Assembly: GCA_963580455.1 (NCBI GenBank)
Contig: OY756957.1
Span: 6,887,001-6,951,000 of the forward strand
Direction of reading: 5' to 3'
DNA from: Euonymus europaeus
Taxonomy: Eukaryota; Streptophyta; Magnoliopsida; Celastrales; Celastraceae
Length of the DNA: 64,000 nt
Positions 46,550 through 59,500 of this stretch are shown here, piece by piece. Position 1 is the stretch's first letter, and each line of letters opens with the position of its first letter. The translations under genes were made by a program, and so were the position numbers. The notes beneath the pieces were generated by a model, which saw only the letters and a list, made by a program, of their open reading frames with translations, did not search any database and was not told the DNA's origin.

Positions 46550-47894
46550 CTAACAACCAACAGAGAGAATATGAACCAAGTCGATGCAGAGACTGAACTT
46601 GCTCACCAAAACAACTTTGGTTAACATATTGATTAGATTCTCCTTTGTACCGACCTTCTTCACAAGTTTGGCAACTTCCTCAAGGATCTTTCGAATGAAA
46701 TGATATTTTAACTCTAATGTACTTAGTCTTTGGATGGTAAGTCTAATTCTTTGCCAAATGAATGGCCCCATGTTATCACAATAAACCTCTAACTTGTTTT
46801 GTAACAAACCCAACTCACCGTACATACCAAACAATCATTCAGCTTCTTTCACAGACTCATTATGAGCCATATACTCTGTCTCGATAGACAAAAAAATCAT
46901 AGTAGACTGTAACGTATACCTCCAACTAATCGGTCCACCTGTCAGAGTAAAAAACTAATCCAGTAGTAGACCGACTATTGTCCAAATCACCAGTAAAATG
47001 AGAATCCACATATCCAACTCTCAATACATTCTCAAGCATAGATTTTTCAAACATTAAACCAACATCCATAGTACCATTCAAATGTCGTGGAATTCATTTC
47101 ACAGCTTGTCAATGACATTTGTTAGGGTTACGCATATATTTTCTCACTAAACTAACGTCATGTGAAATATCAAGTCTCATACACACCATAGCATATATTA
47201 AGTTACCTACCGCATTAGCATATAGAACATGATCCATGTACTCACTTTCCTCATCAATCTTTAAAGATATAGAAGCACACATTTTAAAATGAGAAGCAAG
47301 AGGTGTACTTACAGACTTGGTGTCCTCCTTCATTCTAAAATGTTGTAGTATTTTTTGCAAATATTCCTTTTGAGACAAATAAACTATGCTCCTTATTTGA
47401 ACTCTATAAATCTCCATACTCAAAATTTTACTGGCTTCACCAAGATCTTTGATTTCAAACTCAGAAGCTAATTGCCTCTTTAACTTCACAATTTCACATT
47501 TGCTCCTGCAAGCTAGAATCATATCATCAACATATAAGAGTAAATAAATGAAATTACCATTCGATAGCTTGTTGCAATAAACATAAAGATCACGTTCACT
47601 CTTGGTGTACTTTAACCCAAGCATAAACCAATCAAACCGCTTGTTCCACTATCTAGAAGATTGTTTCAACCGATAAAATGATCTTGTCAAGTTACACACC
47701 AAATTATCATCTTCAGCTTGAAACCCACATGTCTGAGTCATATAAATCTCCTCCTCTAAATTACTATGCAAAAATGTAGTTTTCACATCCAATTGAGCTA
47801 ACTCAAAATCAAACTGTGCTACCGAAACCAATAAAATACCAGTGAAAGTATGCCTCACCACTAGAGAAAACACTTCAGTATAATCAATACCTTC
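46550..47894 (-). pseudogene. copia RT (3' part) and RNase H
   Basis: The RT catalytic YVDD is intact (LLLYVDDMILACRSKCEI). The connection region YLQKILQHFRMKEDTKSVST and an RNase H end with VYCDNMGPFIW and MLTKVVLVSKF follow. At least two frameshifts separate the open stretches. Confidence 0.85.
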
Positions 47895-49244
47895 TCATTG
47901 AGTGTTGGGTTTAAAATAACCTACTAGCTAGTGCACTAGTCGAATGAATAACACTAATGGTCAGCAAGGATCGTATCCACAGAGACGAAGATATAAACTA
48001 ATCTAAATGTCTATTTGTATGTATATATGAATAATGCAAGAAAAAAAAATTTACTCAAGTTGGTTTGATTGAAATTAAAAGAACACAAACCATAAGAACA
48101 AGTATTTTTCAGATTTTTCTAATTAATTATGTCAACGCAAATGCAAGTTACCACTAACAAACTAAACTAATGCAATGAGTTTCAAGTAATAACATGAAGC
48201 ACCAAGGCTTCGGAATCCACCAAGAGTTAATAATTTGCAAAGAAAACCAATTCACTCACATACTTGTCAATCCGGGTATAACGAATTCGTACTTAAGTCG
48301 ATTTTCGCGCAGCTAAGACAATTTCCCTCAAATCAATTGCTAGCCATCTTATTGGATGTTCCTATATAACATTCTAGACATCTTATTGGTCTAAACATGG
48401 ATAAGAATTCATGAATCTCAATGGAAATAAGATTCATACAAACTTGTTCCTAATCAAAGGGAAAAAATGTTCATAATCTAAGGTTTAAAGAAGCACGATT
48501 AACCTGATATTTCACCATCTAGCCAATCCATCACACAAATTCATTCAAACCCCTAAGTGGTGATCAAGCACAAAAAGTAAGAAAAATTCACAATAAGCAT
48601 ATAAACCATAAATTCAAAACCAAAATCAACTCATATATAAATAAATCAAGTCAGTAACACATCATTCAACCCAAGGCTTCATCCTAGCCTTGGAAACAAA
48701 GAGTTTAGTTACCCGTGTCAATAGACAAAACCAAAGAAGGAGAAGCAAACATGTTGATTTAACCAAAGATTTGAAGAAACCAAAGCTAAGACGAAGAATC
48801 CTCCTTCTAGCTTTGAAAACTCTTTCTTCCTACTCGTTTTTGCTATCTAGAACGGCTGCTCGATATGTCAAAAAAGTATTTTTCGTCTAGGGTCTTTACG
48901 TCATTAAAACTAGAAAAGTCCGCTAAGGCACCTAGACATGTAGAAAATCGTGCCTAGGCGCACCCAGACTAGGCGGTTTCAACTTATTTTTTCACCACCT
49001 CTTCTGCCCTAGGCATTCCACTCTACGCCTAGGCATGTCAACAGTTCCGCCCAGGACAGTGATCGTCTTGCCCAACTTCAAACTTATCAATTTCGTCGTA
49101 ATTTGTAGTTTTTCATTCCAAATTGCAATTTAACTATAAAAATTAAAAGCAATATTAAATGAACTTAATTAATCACGCTAAGGGCATAAGAGAAGGTGAT
49201 TTCTACAAAAAATAATAGGTATATTCATACCTATCATTGAGTGT
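47895..49244. mobile_element. unclassified 1.33-kb insertion with 11-bp flanking duplication
   Basis: The segment 47906-49233 interrupts the copia RT frame between KARLVTKGYTQ and IDYTEVFSL. It is flanked by the direct repeat TCATTGAGTGT (47895-47905 and 49234-49244). It begins TGGGTTTAAAATAACC and has no clear inverted ends and no convincing protein. It holds GGCGCACC/CCTAGGC-type GC words at 48925-49050. An 11-bp duplication fits a Mutator-like element without terminal inverted repeats, but other classes are possible. Confidence 0.6.
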
Positions 49245-50800
49245 AGCCTTTAGTTACCAACCTAGCCTTGTAATGACCAGTACTTTTAGGAGATCCGTTC
49301 TTCTTATTGTAGATCCATTTGAAGTCATAGCTCTTCTACCCTTAGGTAACCCACAAAGCTCTCATGTTTTGTTCTTTAGGAGAGATTGCATCTCTTCCTG
49401 CGTAGCCAACTGTCAAACAGTCTACCGATAAGTAGCTAGAATATCATCATCAATAACTAGAAGTGCATTGACCACAATCATATCCTTTGTGAGCCAACTA
49501 GGTGTCTTTTTCTCACGAACACCTTTAGTTGTTGCAATAAACTCATGTACAACATAAATAAAAGCCACTGTAATTGAAATATCATCAACTTTATCTGGCT
49601 CATCACCTCTATTAACCTAGGTTGCATCTGTGTTTACATCCACAAGAAGCTAACCCTCAAAACCATTATCTACCTCAGTAGCAATCTCTGATATAGTATG
49701 TACAGGAATATTACCTAAAGGTGAAGCTGCATCTATCTCCACCTGTTGCAAAACCTTCTTCGAATTAATCAAATTCTCCACCTGTTTGGAGATGTCTGGC
49801 TTCATCATCGAAACATTTTCAAAAGTCACATCTCTACTTAACACAATCTTCTTGTATTCTAGATCCCACAGCTTATAGCCTTTAACTCCTCTTTTCATAC
49901 ACATAAATACAGTTTTTCTAGCATAGGGTTCCAATTTACCATATGTTACAATAATAATAAGCAAAACACCTAAAAATATGAAGGTAATAATAATCTTGAG
50001 CAGGCTCGCCAAACCATAAATCTATAAGAGTTTTATCTTGTAACACAGTCAAAAACAACTGATTGGTGAGATTACAAGCATAACCTCAGTCCAAAACTCC
50101 TTACTCAGTCCAGTATTAGACAACATACACTGTATCCTCTCCAACAAAGTATGGTTCATGCGTTCTGTAACCCCATTCTGTTGTGGTGTTCCTTTAACTC
50201 TCAAGTGTCTTTGGATACCCTCATCCTTGCATAACTTCAAGAACAGATCAGAAGTGTACTCTCCACTATTATCGAAACGAAGCATTTTTTGATTTTTTAG
50301 CAGCCAATTTGATTCTTCATAAGTTTCTTCCACCTCAAAAATGTCTCTAGGAATTCATCTTTATGCCTTATGGTGTACACCCATAATTGCCTAAACTAGT
50401 CATCAACAAAAGTCATAAAATAATGTTTCCCTCCAAGTGATGCATTCTTCGACGCACCCCAAACATTTGTGTACAAATAATCTAGTATTGCACTAGTCCT
50501 ATGGATAGTTGTCTCAAATGTAGCTTGTTTCTTCTTGCCTAGAACACAATGCCCACAGAAATCTAACTTGTAGGCAATGACACATTTCAATAATCCTTGT
50601 TGAACAAGTTTATGCAAAGATTTTTTTACTTATATGCGCTAATCGCATATGCCATAATCTAGTAGTCAACTTGACTGCAGAATCTATAGCTTTAGTAGTA
50701 GCTATTTTTAAGTTTTTAATTGTATTCCTCTTCAAGTAATACAAATTACTATCACAGATACTTTTCATTAAAACCATAGGTCCAGAAATTACCTTCAAAG
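49245..50800 (-). pseudogene. copia integrase and RT N-terminal region
   Basis: The zinc-finger His (RLWHMRLAHIS), FCGHCVLGKKKQ, the core FDNSGEYTSDLFLKLC and PQQNGVTERMNHTL, and the region GVKGYKLWDLEYKKIVLSRD are all recognisable, in several frames. Confidence 0.85.
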
Positions 50801-51378
50801 TGTCATATTGAATTGCAATCCGGTAACCTCTGCTTTCTAACTAACCAATGGAGATGAGTTTCTTTGTCACCCGTAGTACATACCTGACATCTTTCAACTC
50901 TCTAAACACTCCATCATGCAACTTCAACTATATGCTACCAATCCCCATAATCAGACAGGGTTGAGGATTTCCTATCAGAACAACACAATTCTCTTAACTT
51001 CTCATAGCTAGATAATCATTCCCTATTGGAAAACACATGGATGTTGTTTGGGATTGTTGTGTAGTGCTGTGAGGTATAAAACTGTGGTGTTATGAGGTGA
51101 GTCTGAACGCAGTTAAGCGTTTGGCACATCATTTTTTAAACTGTGGTGAGGTGAGTTTAAGTGCAGTTTGGCATTTTCATGTATAAATTACAGTATTATT
51201 GTAAACATAAATTTTATTAACCTTAATTCATTAAATATTTTTTATAAATATGTAACTGAATTAATTTAAAACAGTTGCAATTACGATTAATAAAGTCATC
51301 ACAAATTACATTGAAAAATACGTGCAAATTTAATAAAATTCATAGACAACTACATGAAATTTTCATAAATATAAAAAA

Positions 51379-51855
51379 CTAGTAATGCTCGAATAACTCC
51401 GCAGCAATCATGTCGCATGTGGCAGCCATATGTAGATCCTCATACATATCTGGTGGGACATCTGAAGTGCTCAAAGCAGCACTGCTGCTGCTGTCTCCTA
51501 CGATTGACATCTCTGGAGTGTGATCCCCATAAACAGTCTCATCCATAGTGCGCAATCTAACGAAATTATGAAGAGTGACACAAGAAACCATGATATTCAC
51601 TTGATCGGGATAAGAGTAAGAGAACATTCTACTCAGAATGTGCCACTTATTTTTTAGCAGACCAAAGGTTCGCTCAATGATTGATCGGAGGGAGGAATGA
51701 GTATGATTAAAAGCCTCATGTGCTGTCGAAACTGCGAGACCATTCTGAAATACCTCTAGATGGTACCTCTGTCCCCTATATAGAGCCAAATATCCAATCC
51801 GATTTGGATATCCAGAATCGACCAGGTAATATTTCCCTGTAACATAAACGATCAA
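51379..51855 (-). pseudogene. Harbinger transposase C-terminal fragment
   Basis: The first residues YLVDSGYPNRIGYLALYRGQ contain the second catalytic Asp region (D.GYP) of the HARBI1/DDE_Tnp_4 family. AFNHTHSSLRSIIERTFGLL carries the conserved H..LR...ER.FG, including the last acidic catalytic residue (E). CVTLHNFVR is the family C-terminal word. The N-terminal half with the first catalytic Asp is missing. Confidence 0.85.
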
Positions 51856-52347
51856 TAGTGCTCAGTGACTAACGAAATGTGAATAAATAAATAAATGTGG
51901 TTATCAAATATTTATCTCAATTTACCAGGTGGAGGATGTGGAAAGTTAGAGTTCACGTTCCTCTTTATTAAGTTAAATTCCTCTAAGATTCAAAAAAGGT
52001 GTAATTGCAACCAATCAATGAAAAGGTATCATATAACTCCTATAAATTCAAAAGGGGAAAACCCAGATGAGGAAATTGAAAAATTCCTCTAAGATTCAAA
52101 AAGGTTGTAATTACACAACATATACAATTGGAGTGGGAGGAGAAATCAACACTATTATGCAAGTGAGAAGAAAAAGAAAGGAATAACCACTGAAGGATTA
52201 CCTGTTGAAGAAACGATTTCAGCGAAACAAAAAAAAATCCAGAAACCAACGGCGTAGAAGACACCTGCAGTGAAAATCAAGGGGACATTGTTGATTCAAG
52301 ATTGAGCACAGAATTCAGAACTAGGGTTTTCAGAAATGAAAAACGCG

Positions 52348-52441
52348 AAGTGAAGGGGTTGTTAATTTATCCTTCATAATGAAATTGAAATCGTGAAGTG
52401 AAGGGGTTGTTAATTTATCCTTCATAATGAAATTGAAATCA
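52348..52441. repeat. 47-bp tandem duplication in the Harbinger relic
   Basis: GAAGTGAAGGGGTTGTTAAT and the following 27 bases occur twice back to back with almost no difference. Confidence 0.9.
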
Positions 52442-53783
52442 GTTGAAGAACCCTAGAAATTCATAGCCCTAATCCAAAATAACTATCCATCAATGTAAAT
52501 TTCAGACAAACACAGAAGAATAAGTGCTAGACGAGAGAGAGGAGAGAGACAAAATACTCACCTTGAATAGACGGGGCTCGAGTTGTCGCAGGTGAAACCC
52601 TTATGTCGATCTAGTAGGTTTCGTGTTCGTGTTTTGTCTTCAGCCTACATCAAAACGCACTTGTTAAAGTGTGTTAGGACGTTGTTCCAACAGCACCACC
52701 AAACGGCATGGGCCCATGTTTTTTAAAATTACATTTAAACACAATTTGAAACATGGGCCATATACGTATTGTCAAACACGCACATGGAATGTAGCCCCAG
52801 TATCCAAGATCCACTAACTAGCGCTTGCGGAACATACAACCAATGAAATCACGATTGAGTAGTCTGAGTCCTCTTCTTCACCCTTCTTTTGAGGAATATT
52901 AAGCGGTGAAAAATTGAAGTTATTCTTCTTCTTTGCCACCTTTGGAATATCTATCTTCCAATGTCTTCTCTCATGGAAAAAAGCACACTCATCCTTAATA
53001 AGCTGTCATCCTACTCCTGATTTGGATCGACCCCGTGAAGAACCAACACTAGATTTCTTCTTATCTCTCGACCTCTCATCTTTTTCCACCAATGCCTCTG
53101 ATTATGAATCACGTGATGCCTTTTTATCTTTCTTTCTAAACTCAAAATTTGACAATGGAGTAGAAACTTCATTATAGCTCAATTTGTTTTTTCATGTATC
53201 AAAGTGTTGACAAAGTTCTCAAACTTCTCTGAAAGTGAATTCAACAATAATAGGACTTTCACCTGATCCGTGACAATCTCCTCTAAATTTTCCAAGTCGG
53301 CAAGCAATTTGGTGAACTCATTTGAGTGATCACTCATAGATTCACCCCTCCTTATAGTGAAGCGATAAAGATGCTCTTCTTCATGTATTTATCCTCTAAA
53401 ATTTGCTACATCTCCTTAGAAGAACTCACATCTTGTACTAAGTACTTCAAATTTCTCGCTAAACATTTTCGAATAGTACCACATGCACATTTGTTCCTAT
53501 GTGCCCACTTTTTACCATCAATGTCATCCAGATTGTCTTCTAAAACTTCATCAAAATATTGATGCGCTAGAGCATCTATCACCTCGACGCGCCATAGACC
53601 AAAATTATTAGTCTCATCAAACTTCCACATCCAATAACTCCTTCGAAACAACTTTAGATTGTCTACCCGAAACACGTACACTACATTTGCCTTTTTTAGT
53701 TTCAACTGAAACATCCTTATCACTCAACATCCTTAAGCAACTTGCTCTGGGGATGCACAGCTTGGAGCACCCAGAGCAGATTG

Positions 53784-53866
53784 CAACCTATTGTGGAGCT
53801 CCTAGAAATTAGTTGTCGTTGGGCTTTTGTACAACTTGTACATTCTAGGAGCTCCACAATAGGTTG
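53784..53866. repeat. perfect 24-bp inverted repeat with 35-nt loop
   Basis: Arms at 53784-53807 and 53843-53866 are exact inverses (core CTATTGTGGAGCTCCTAGAA). The loop word CGTTGGGCTTTTGTACAA is repeated directly downstream at about 53884-53902. It is located just outside the gag start of the copia element. Confidence 0.9.
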
Positions 53867-54617
53867 TCCAATTCCTTAGTAATCGTTGGGCTTTTGTACA
53901 AGTTGAAGCATATTGTGGGCAATCTTGATCCTCTTCAAGCTAATGGGTAAGTGGTTTTTGTTTTTCCTTCTGTACGTATGAGTATGGTGTTCTACTAGCA
54001 TCCAATTCGACCAAAGGATTGGACGTCGTATCGTCCATTCCAATGCACGACACTATTAAAAACAAAAAGCTTAACAGAGTTGTTACTACTAATTTACTGT
54101 ATTGTACCTGATATATCATTGGCGGCGACAGATGTTGACGGAGAAGGTTGACGCCGAGAGTCGAACTCGGACAGAGGAAGAAAAAGCACACGCAACGCAA
54201 ATGTAGTAACGACGTTATGGGCATTTGAGTTATTTTGATAAAATATTTTAATTAAATAAATTCTAAAATAGATTTTAATTAATTTATTAATTAAATGACT
54301 AGGATTTGATAGTTCTTGGGCAATAAAATCAGACGATCATTAGTTCAACGGTAATAATACCGTTATTTGACCATTCTAGATCGTAGTGCAACCCTATTAG
54401 TATGCCCTCCGGTTATAAAAAAAAATGATATGTAGTCCATAATTTGGGGAGCCATGTAAGCATGCCATAGTGGAAAAAATTTCAAAATAAAAAATATCTT
54501 CTCTCTCCAATATATTCCCTCAATTTTCTCTCTTCAATTTATTCCCTAGATACTCTCTCACCAATTTTTTCCCTCATTTTCTCTCTTCATTTCTTTTTTA
54601 AAAACTTTTATCTTCTC
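53867..54617. other. spacer
   Basis: AT-rich spacer. Short open stretches on the minus strand around 53940-54220 show no recognisable family. No gene is seen. Confidence 0.5.
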
Positions 54618-54850
54618 TTTTTTTTATACGAGGAAATCTCCAACCCAACAGTCACTTTGTGACCCCTAGCCCAGATCCCAACCCCGACTTGGCCCACCAG
54701 CCGTACAATAGACCAAGCAATTAAGTCTTGGCCGAAGCCCATGCGACGAATAACGCATGACTTGCGGACGTTGGATTCGAACCCTAAACCTCCTGCGCGC
54801 ACGCACATGGGATGCGCTTAAGGCGAAAGACCAGAAGCTCGACTAACTGA
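54618..54850 (-). mobile_element. tRNA-derived SINE, minus strand
   Basis: On the minus strand an A-box-like TAGTCGAGCTTCTGG (about 54845-54831) is followed by the B box AGGGTTCGAATCC (54785-54773), a ~140-bp body and an A-rich tail next to 54618. This order is that of plant tRNA-derived SINEs. A target duplication was not resolved. Confidence 0.65.
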
Positions 54851-56503
54851 CAAATTATAATACACTATTTTTTTAATATAATTACATTGGTTTTCATTTA
54901 CTAACAGAGTGTAATATATTATTTTTTATCATGTGAGAGACACGAACACATGAGGATTGTTATTAATAAATATCATATAAAGAGATACAATAAACAATTG
55001 ATTTTTTTACAACCGGCCTGGTTCATGAATAGTGGATGAATCTACTAATGATGCATGAGGGATTTCAGTGTTTTAATTCAGTATTGTTATATCTCAATTT
55101 TTTTATATAGATTTTGACTTACTGAACAGGATTTTTTATTGGAAATAGACATACTGAATGGCATCAGCGTTTATTGCACCGTACTTTTAATTGGTGAGTG
55201 GTTGTTTTGCAGCACATCCCTGTATGTAGTGCAGCAATTGCAAAATGGTTCAAGTTTGCTGCTTGGACCTGGGATAGATATGATAGGGCTCTACTGATAG
55301 CTATTGAGAATTTAAGAAAAATAATTTACATACATCTCCTAATAAATTGACAGTTTATACGCTATTAAAATTTACGCTCTACCAAATAGCACACCATTTT
55401 ATTATATTTTGTGAGCTTTGAGCAGTATTCTTTTGTACTACAATTGTGTTCGCAAATTTTGATGTGTATTTGTGACTTCCTAACACTCCCTAAAGTTTTC
55501 AATTGTTGTTTGTGTTCGATCTCAGTATCAATTCTTTGGTTCCGCCCAACTGTTATGCAGAACCCTTTCGAGTAAAGGATGGTTCCAACTTGAAGCACGA
55601 GGCATGTCTAATTAGCTCCGAGTTATGGTTCTAACTCTTAATCATTTTGTATGTCAGGGAATCATATGAGATTTGTGTCATGTTCAAAGATAAGGTTTAA
55701 AATCCTGGATGACTTGGTCTGCTATTCAAAAAATGCAAGGGATGGCATGGGTGATGGGTAGTGTTAGATGGTGCCTGCAGTTACAGTCATGCCATCTGTC
55801 GATGAGGGTAGAAGAGCATGATCAGAGATGGCTCCAAAGGTACTGTGCAGTGTGCACGATCGATGACGACAAATAGAGCATGTATAAATGTGTAGTATAC
55901 ATATTTGCTTGTGATCTAGGTCAACAAACAAAGCTGGTAGAAGCAGAGAAACCAAAGTGCAACATGTATATATAAATAGATATACATATTGTATATACAT
56001 GTTCATCTTCAGAAAAGATAAAACAGACGAGGGAAAAGCAAACGAACGAATGAGCATCACTCTACAGGTTTTGGTAAAGAGAATGTTTCCATGAAATAAC
56101 TCGCCATCAAAATAAAATCATTGTTGCTAATACAACAAATACGCAATAGTGTCAATCCATTAACACAAATACTTACAGAACACGCGGGTGAGAAGACTCC
56201 ATCGCACCCTCAACTCCTACCACCAAACAACATGTATACACAGATTCGAGTCCTACAGTTTAATTTAACTCCCACCATAGCATAATGAACTTAATAGGGT
56301 CATTTAAACCCAGTCAACTTTTAGGATCCATTGACTTTTAGTAGTTAGCTCTAAAAAACAAGCTATCGATTAACCAGATTTCAGCAATGCCCCACCCTCA
56401 AAACATCCTCCACACTATGTAATTAAAGCAAGGCCTAATACCACCCATAATCAAACACAAGGAACCACCGCCAAAAGACAAGGACGAAAAAAAAGGTTCC
56501 AAT
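54851..56503. other. spacer downstream of the ARF gene
   Basis: No gene is recognised. The part next to 56503 will include the ARF 3' UTR. Confidence 0.5.
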
Positions 56504-59500
56504 TTAATTAGAGTTTTCAGCTGTATCTGAGCCTAATACGATCCCCTCAACTTCGAGGGAACATGTGGGAAGTTTGCTCCCAGTGCTCATCTTCTTCACA
56601 TCTTGACTTGAGCATATAAGGATTCTTCTCACCATGTTACAAAATTCACTGCAACAGAATTTGAACCAAGCTTAGGAACATATGAAGAAAATATCTTTTC
56701 AGTACAGAATTTTAAAAGTTGTGATGAGTGAAAAACACTTACGGCCAAGGATCATCCCCAACAAGCATCATATCCCCCTCATCATCAGTGTAGACAATTT
56801 CCCACTTATCGCGAGGATAAAGCTGTCCTCTAATGTCAAACATTTCCTCCAATTCATCGATAAGCTGTTCATACCCTTTTAACATGGTCAAGTCCACAGC
56901 TCGGCCAACAGCAACACCCTGCATTTGAACCTTTTGGCACATAAAAACATCAAAACTAGTATATTAGCTCAGCTATATCCATCTACCAAAGAGTATCAAG
57001 AACATCATTTCATGATTGGTACCTTGGTTCGACTTCTAGTACAGTTAGAATTAGAGGTTTGCCTGCTCTGGCTCTCTTTGGGTGAAACATGTAACTGTTC
57101 TAGCTGCTTCTCTCTAGAAACCTTTGAAATATCAGATTTCTCATCTGAATCAGAAGCCGATAGAGAACTAACACCACGTCCTTCAATCGAGGCACTAGAT
57201 ATGCTAATTGGTTGGGCAGGTACCTTCTCTATATGTGCTGAGCTTGTAGAATGATTTACAAGATCAAAACCAAACAAACGATAACTAGTAGCAGTCTCAG
57301 ATTTCTTTTCTATCTCAATTGTGCCAACAGTGGTCTCATTGTTCGGCCTTGATGAAGGGGGAGTTGAATAGCCTGAGAGAAGAGGCCAACCAGAGACACT
57401 CTTGCTATCCTCCACATCCTGAAATTGATGCTGAGAAGCACTCACATGAGGTGGTAATAGCCAGCCTCCATCAGTATGAGTCCTTGACATAGAATTGCTG
57501 TGGTTAATATCTGTCTGCTTATGTTGCCACGTCACATGATTCTCATTTCTTTTGCCTTCAGCAGTAACACTCAACTGCGTTAAATCTTGAGACTGAGTCA
57601 TTCCAGACTTCCAAGGAGCCGACGCAGTTGATGAGAGATCTACAATCCAGAGAGTTACAAGAAATAATTATTCAACTCCTCCAGCAAAAAGAAAAAGGAA
57701 ATATATAATAAAAGAAGCCGCTTAATGAAAAAAGAAGAATAATAACTTAACTCACCAAGAGCTGGAATTTCAATTGATGGTCGTGATCTTTTGTTCTTTG
57801 CTGCAAGGGATTGAGCCACATTTGCTGGTACTGAAGCCACAAAGGGTTCTATATCCCATGGCGAAACCTTGTCGGGTCTTGGAATAGATGCAGGTTCATC
57901 CCATTGTACCTGAGTAACCGAACAAACAAACCCATAAATATTGTGAGAATAATATAATTATTATTGAAGCAGAAGTAGTAAGTCTCGAAAGAAATTACTT
58001 TCAATGATCGCCATTTCGACTCTATCCATTGAGAAGAAAAATCCTCAACCCCTATAATTGTGCCTGAAAACCTGATCAATCAATGCACAGAAAACAAGTT
58101 ACCAAAGAGATAAAAATACACAAATTCTCAAAGCACTTCTGCAATGGAAATTTATAACCTTCTCTCAGGAGAATCTTCTCCCTCAAACCTCATCTTGAAT
58201 CTCATGCCAACTCCAAACTTATTGTTAACAGCTTCCAAGTATTTGTTCACGCTAATGATGAACTGACTCGTCCTAATAATAAGTGTTTAAGATACAAATA
58301 ATAATCAATCAATGAAAATCTTATGTCAGATCAATTTTAATAAAGCTGTGCAACATACCTTGGTTTATAGTAAACAACGAAGCGGGTTCGAGTCTGAACA
58401 GCATGAGAGGCTGTTGCAAGCACACCCACGTGCATGCTCTGACTGGAAATCACATACGATGGCATGATGTTCTGCTGACGAGCAAGACGCCTCACTCCAA
58501 CACGCAACTCCCCATTGTCCCCCCTAAAGACACAACTTTCAGATTACCAAGTTCCATACATCGGATAATACTTTCCAAGGAGACAGGCATCTTAGAAGAG
58601 GATCAGAAAGGGGAAAAGAAGTACCTGAGGAATACAAAGGAATCTCCAGCAACTAATCTTTTTGAAGTAACAAAGGTGCTCCACCCTGTCGTAAGCAAGT
58701 GCCTCCGAGGTTGGCCTGTTCATTTGCAGGCAGATAGAAACAATAGCAGTCATTAATCATTATACAATTAATTGTCAATTTAAGTTCAAATCAATTGTCT
58801 CATTTTATACAAAAGGGCCAGTCCAAATTATAAGGAGCAAAATGAATTCTAATATTCAAAAACTACACAAGGGGGAAAAACTCTAAAGTAGACCAGATAT
58901 ATTACCTCTAAAAATATGCTTAAATCGCCATTCATAACCATGAAGATCCTTGGCAACTAACTCCTGGGTTGGAGTTGCCTGGGTCATGTCCTACAGAACA
59001 CCAATGTTTGAAAGTCACAAAAGGTTCCATGATAACTAAGATAAAAAAAAACACAACTCCAAACATGCTGAGATCAGAGAGGAAATCAAAATAATACCCC
59101 ATATAAGCACAAAGAAAACTTACAAGAGGAGGAAGACACTCAGTGGCATGTTTACGGAGAACTGAAAATCCACCATGGGTACTGGTATCAGATGCAGTTA
59201 ACACCTTGCAGAATGAATGAACTGTTGGTGTTGGAGGTTGAGATTCGATTGAATCAAGACTTGTAGGTTCGCCTTGCTACAGAAAAATCAAATAATGAAA
59301 ATCAATACATAAATAAGAAACCAAATCAAATTATTTGCAACATAGAGAAGTGAATTAGAGAGACACCAAACAAGTTCTTACATTAGCTTCCGGCAGTAAA
59401 GTAATCTGTGCATAAACCTCATCTGTTTCTTGTTCAGCCTATTAGAAGAACATCAGAAAACATTTCAATTAAAATCCACACATCTGCAAGCAATCTTAGA

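Larger units (their letters stand above)
51035..52790 (-). mobile_element. PIF/Harbinger-type DNA transposon relic nested in copia
   Basis: Encodes the end of a Harbinger transposase (51855-51379). The edges are marked by related inverted words (ATGTTGTTTGGGATTG at left, inverse of the right end CAAACACGCACAT), with ACATGG beside both. The target duplication is not certain. Upstream transposase and MYB-like accessory genes are missing, replaced by short repeats. Confidence 0.65.
46550..53735 (-). mobile_element. second decayed Ty1/copia retrotransposon with two nested insertions
   Basis: Minus-strand order: gag (53723-52860: DETNNFGLWRVEVIDALAHQ, CACGTIRKCLARNLKYLVQD), degenerate knuckle, GAG-pre-integrase (LTTRLWHMRLAHIS, about 50670), integrase (FCGHCVLGKKKQATF, LLKNQKMLRFDNSGEY, GTPQQNGVTERMNHTLLERI at 50600-50080), integrase C-terminus, RT start (WIYNKKNGSPKSTG around 49300; AQLDVKTTFLHSNLEEEIYM at 47800-47720), RT core (IYLLLYVDDMILA at 47540) and RNase H (LEVYCDNMG at 46780). 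Stops and frameshifts are frequent. Insertions interrupt it at 47906-49233 and about 51035-52790. The family differs from the copia element in the RPN12 intron. Confidence 0.88.
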
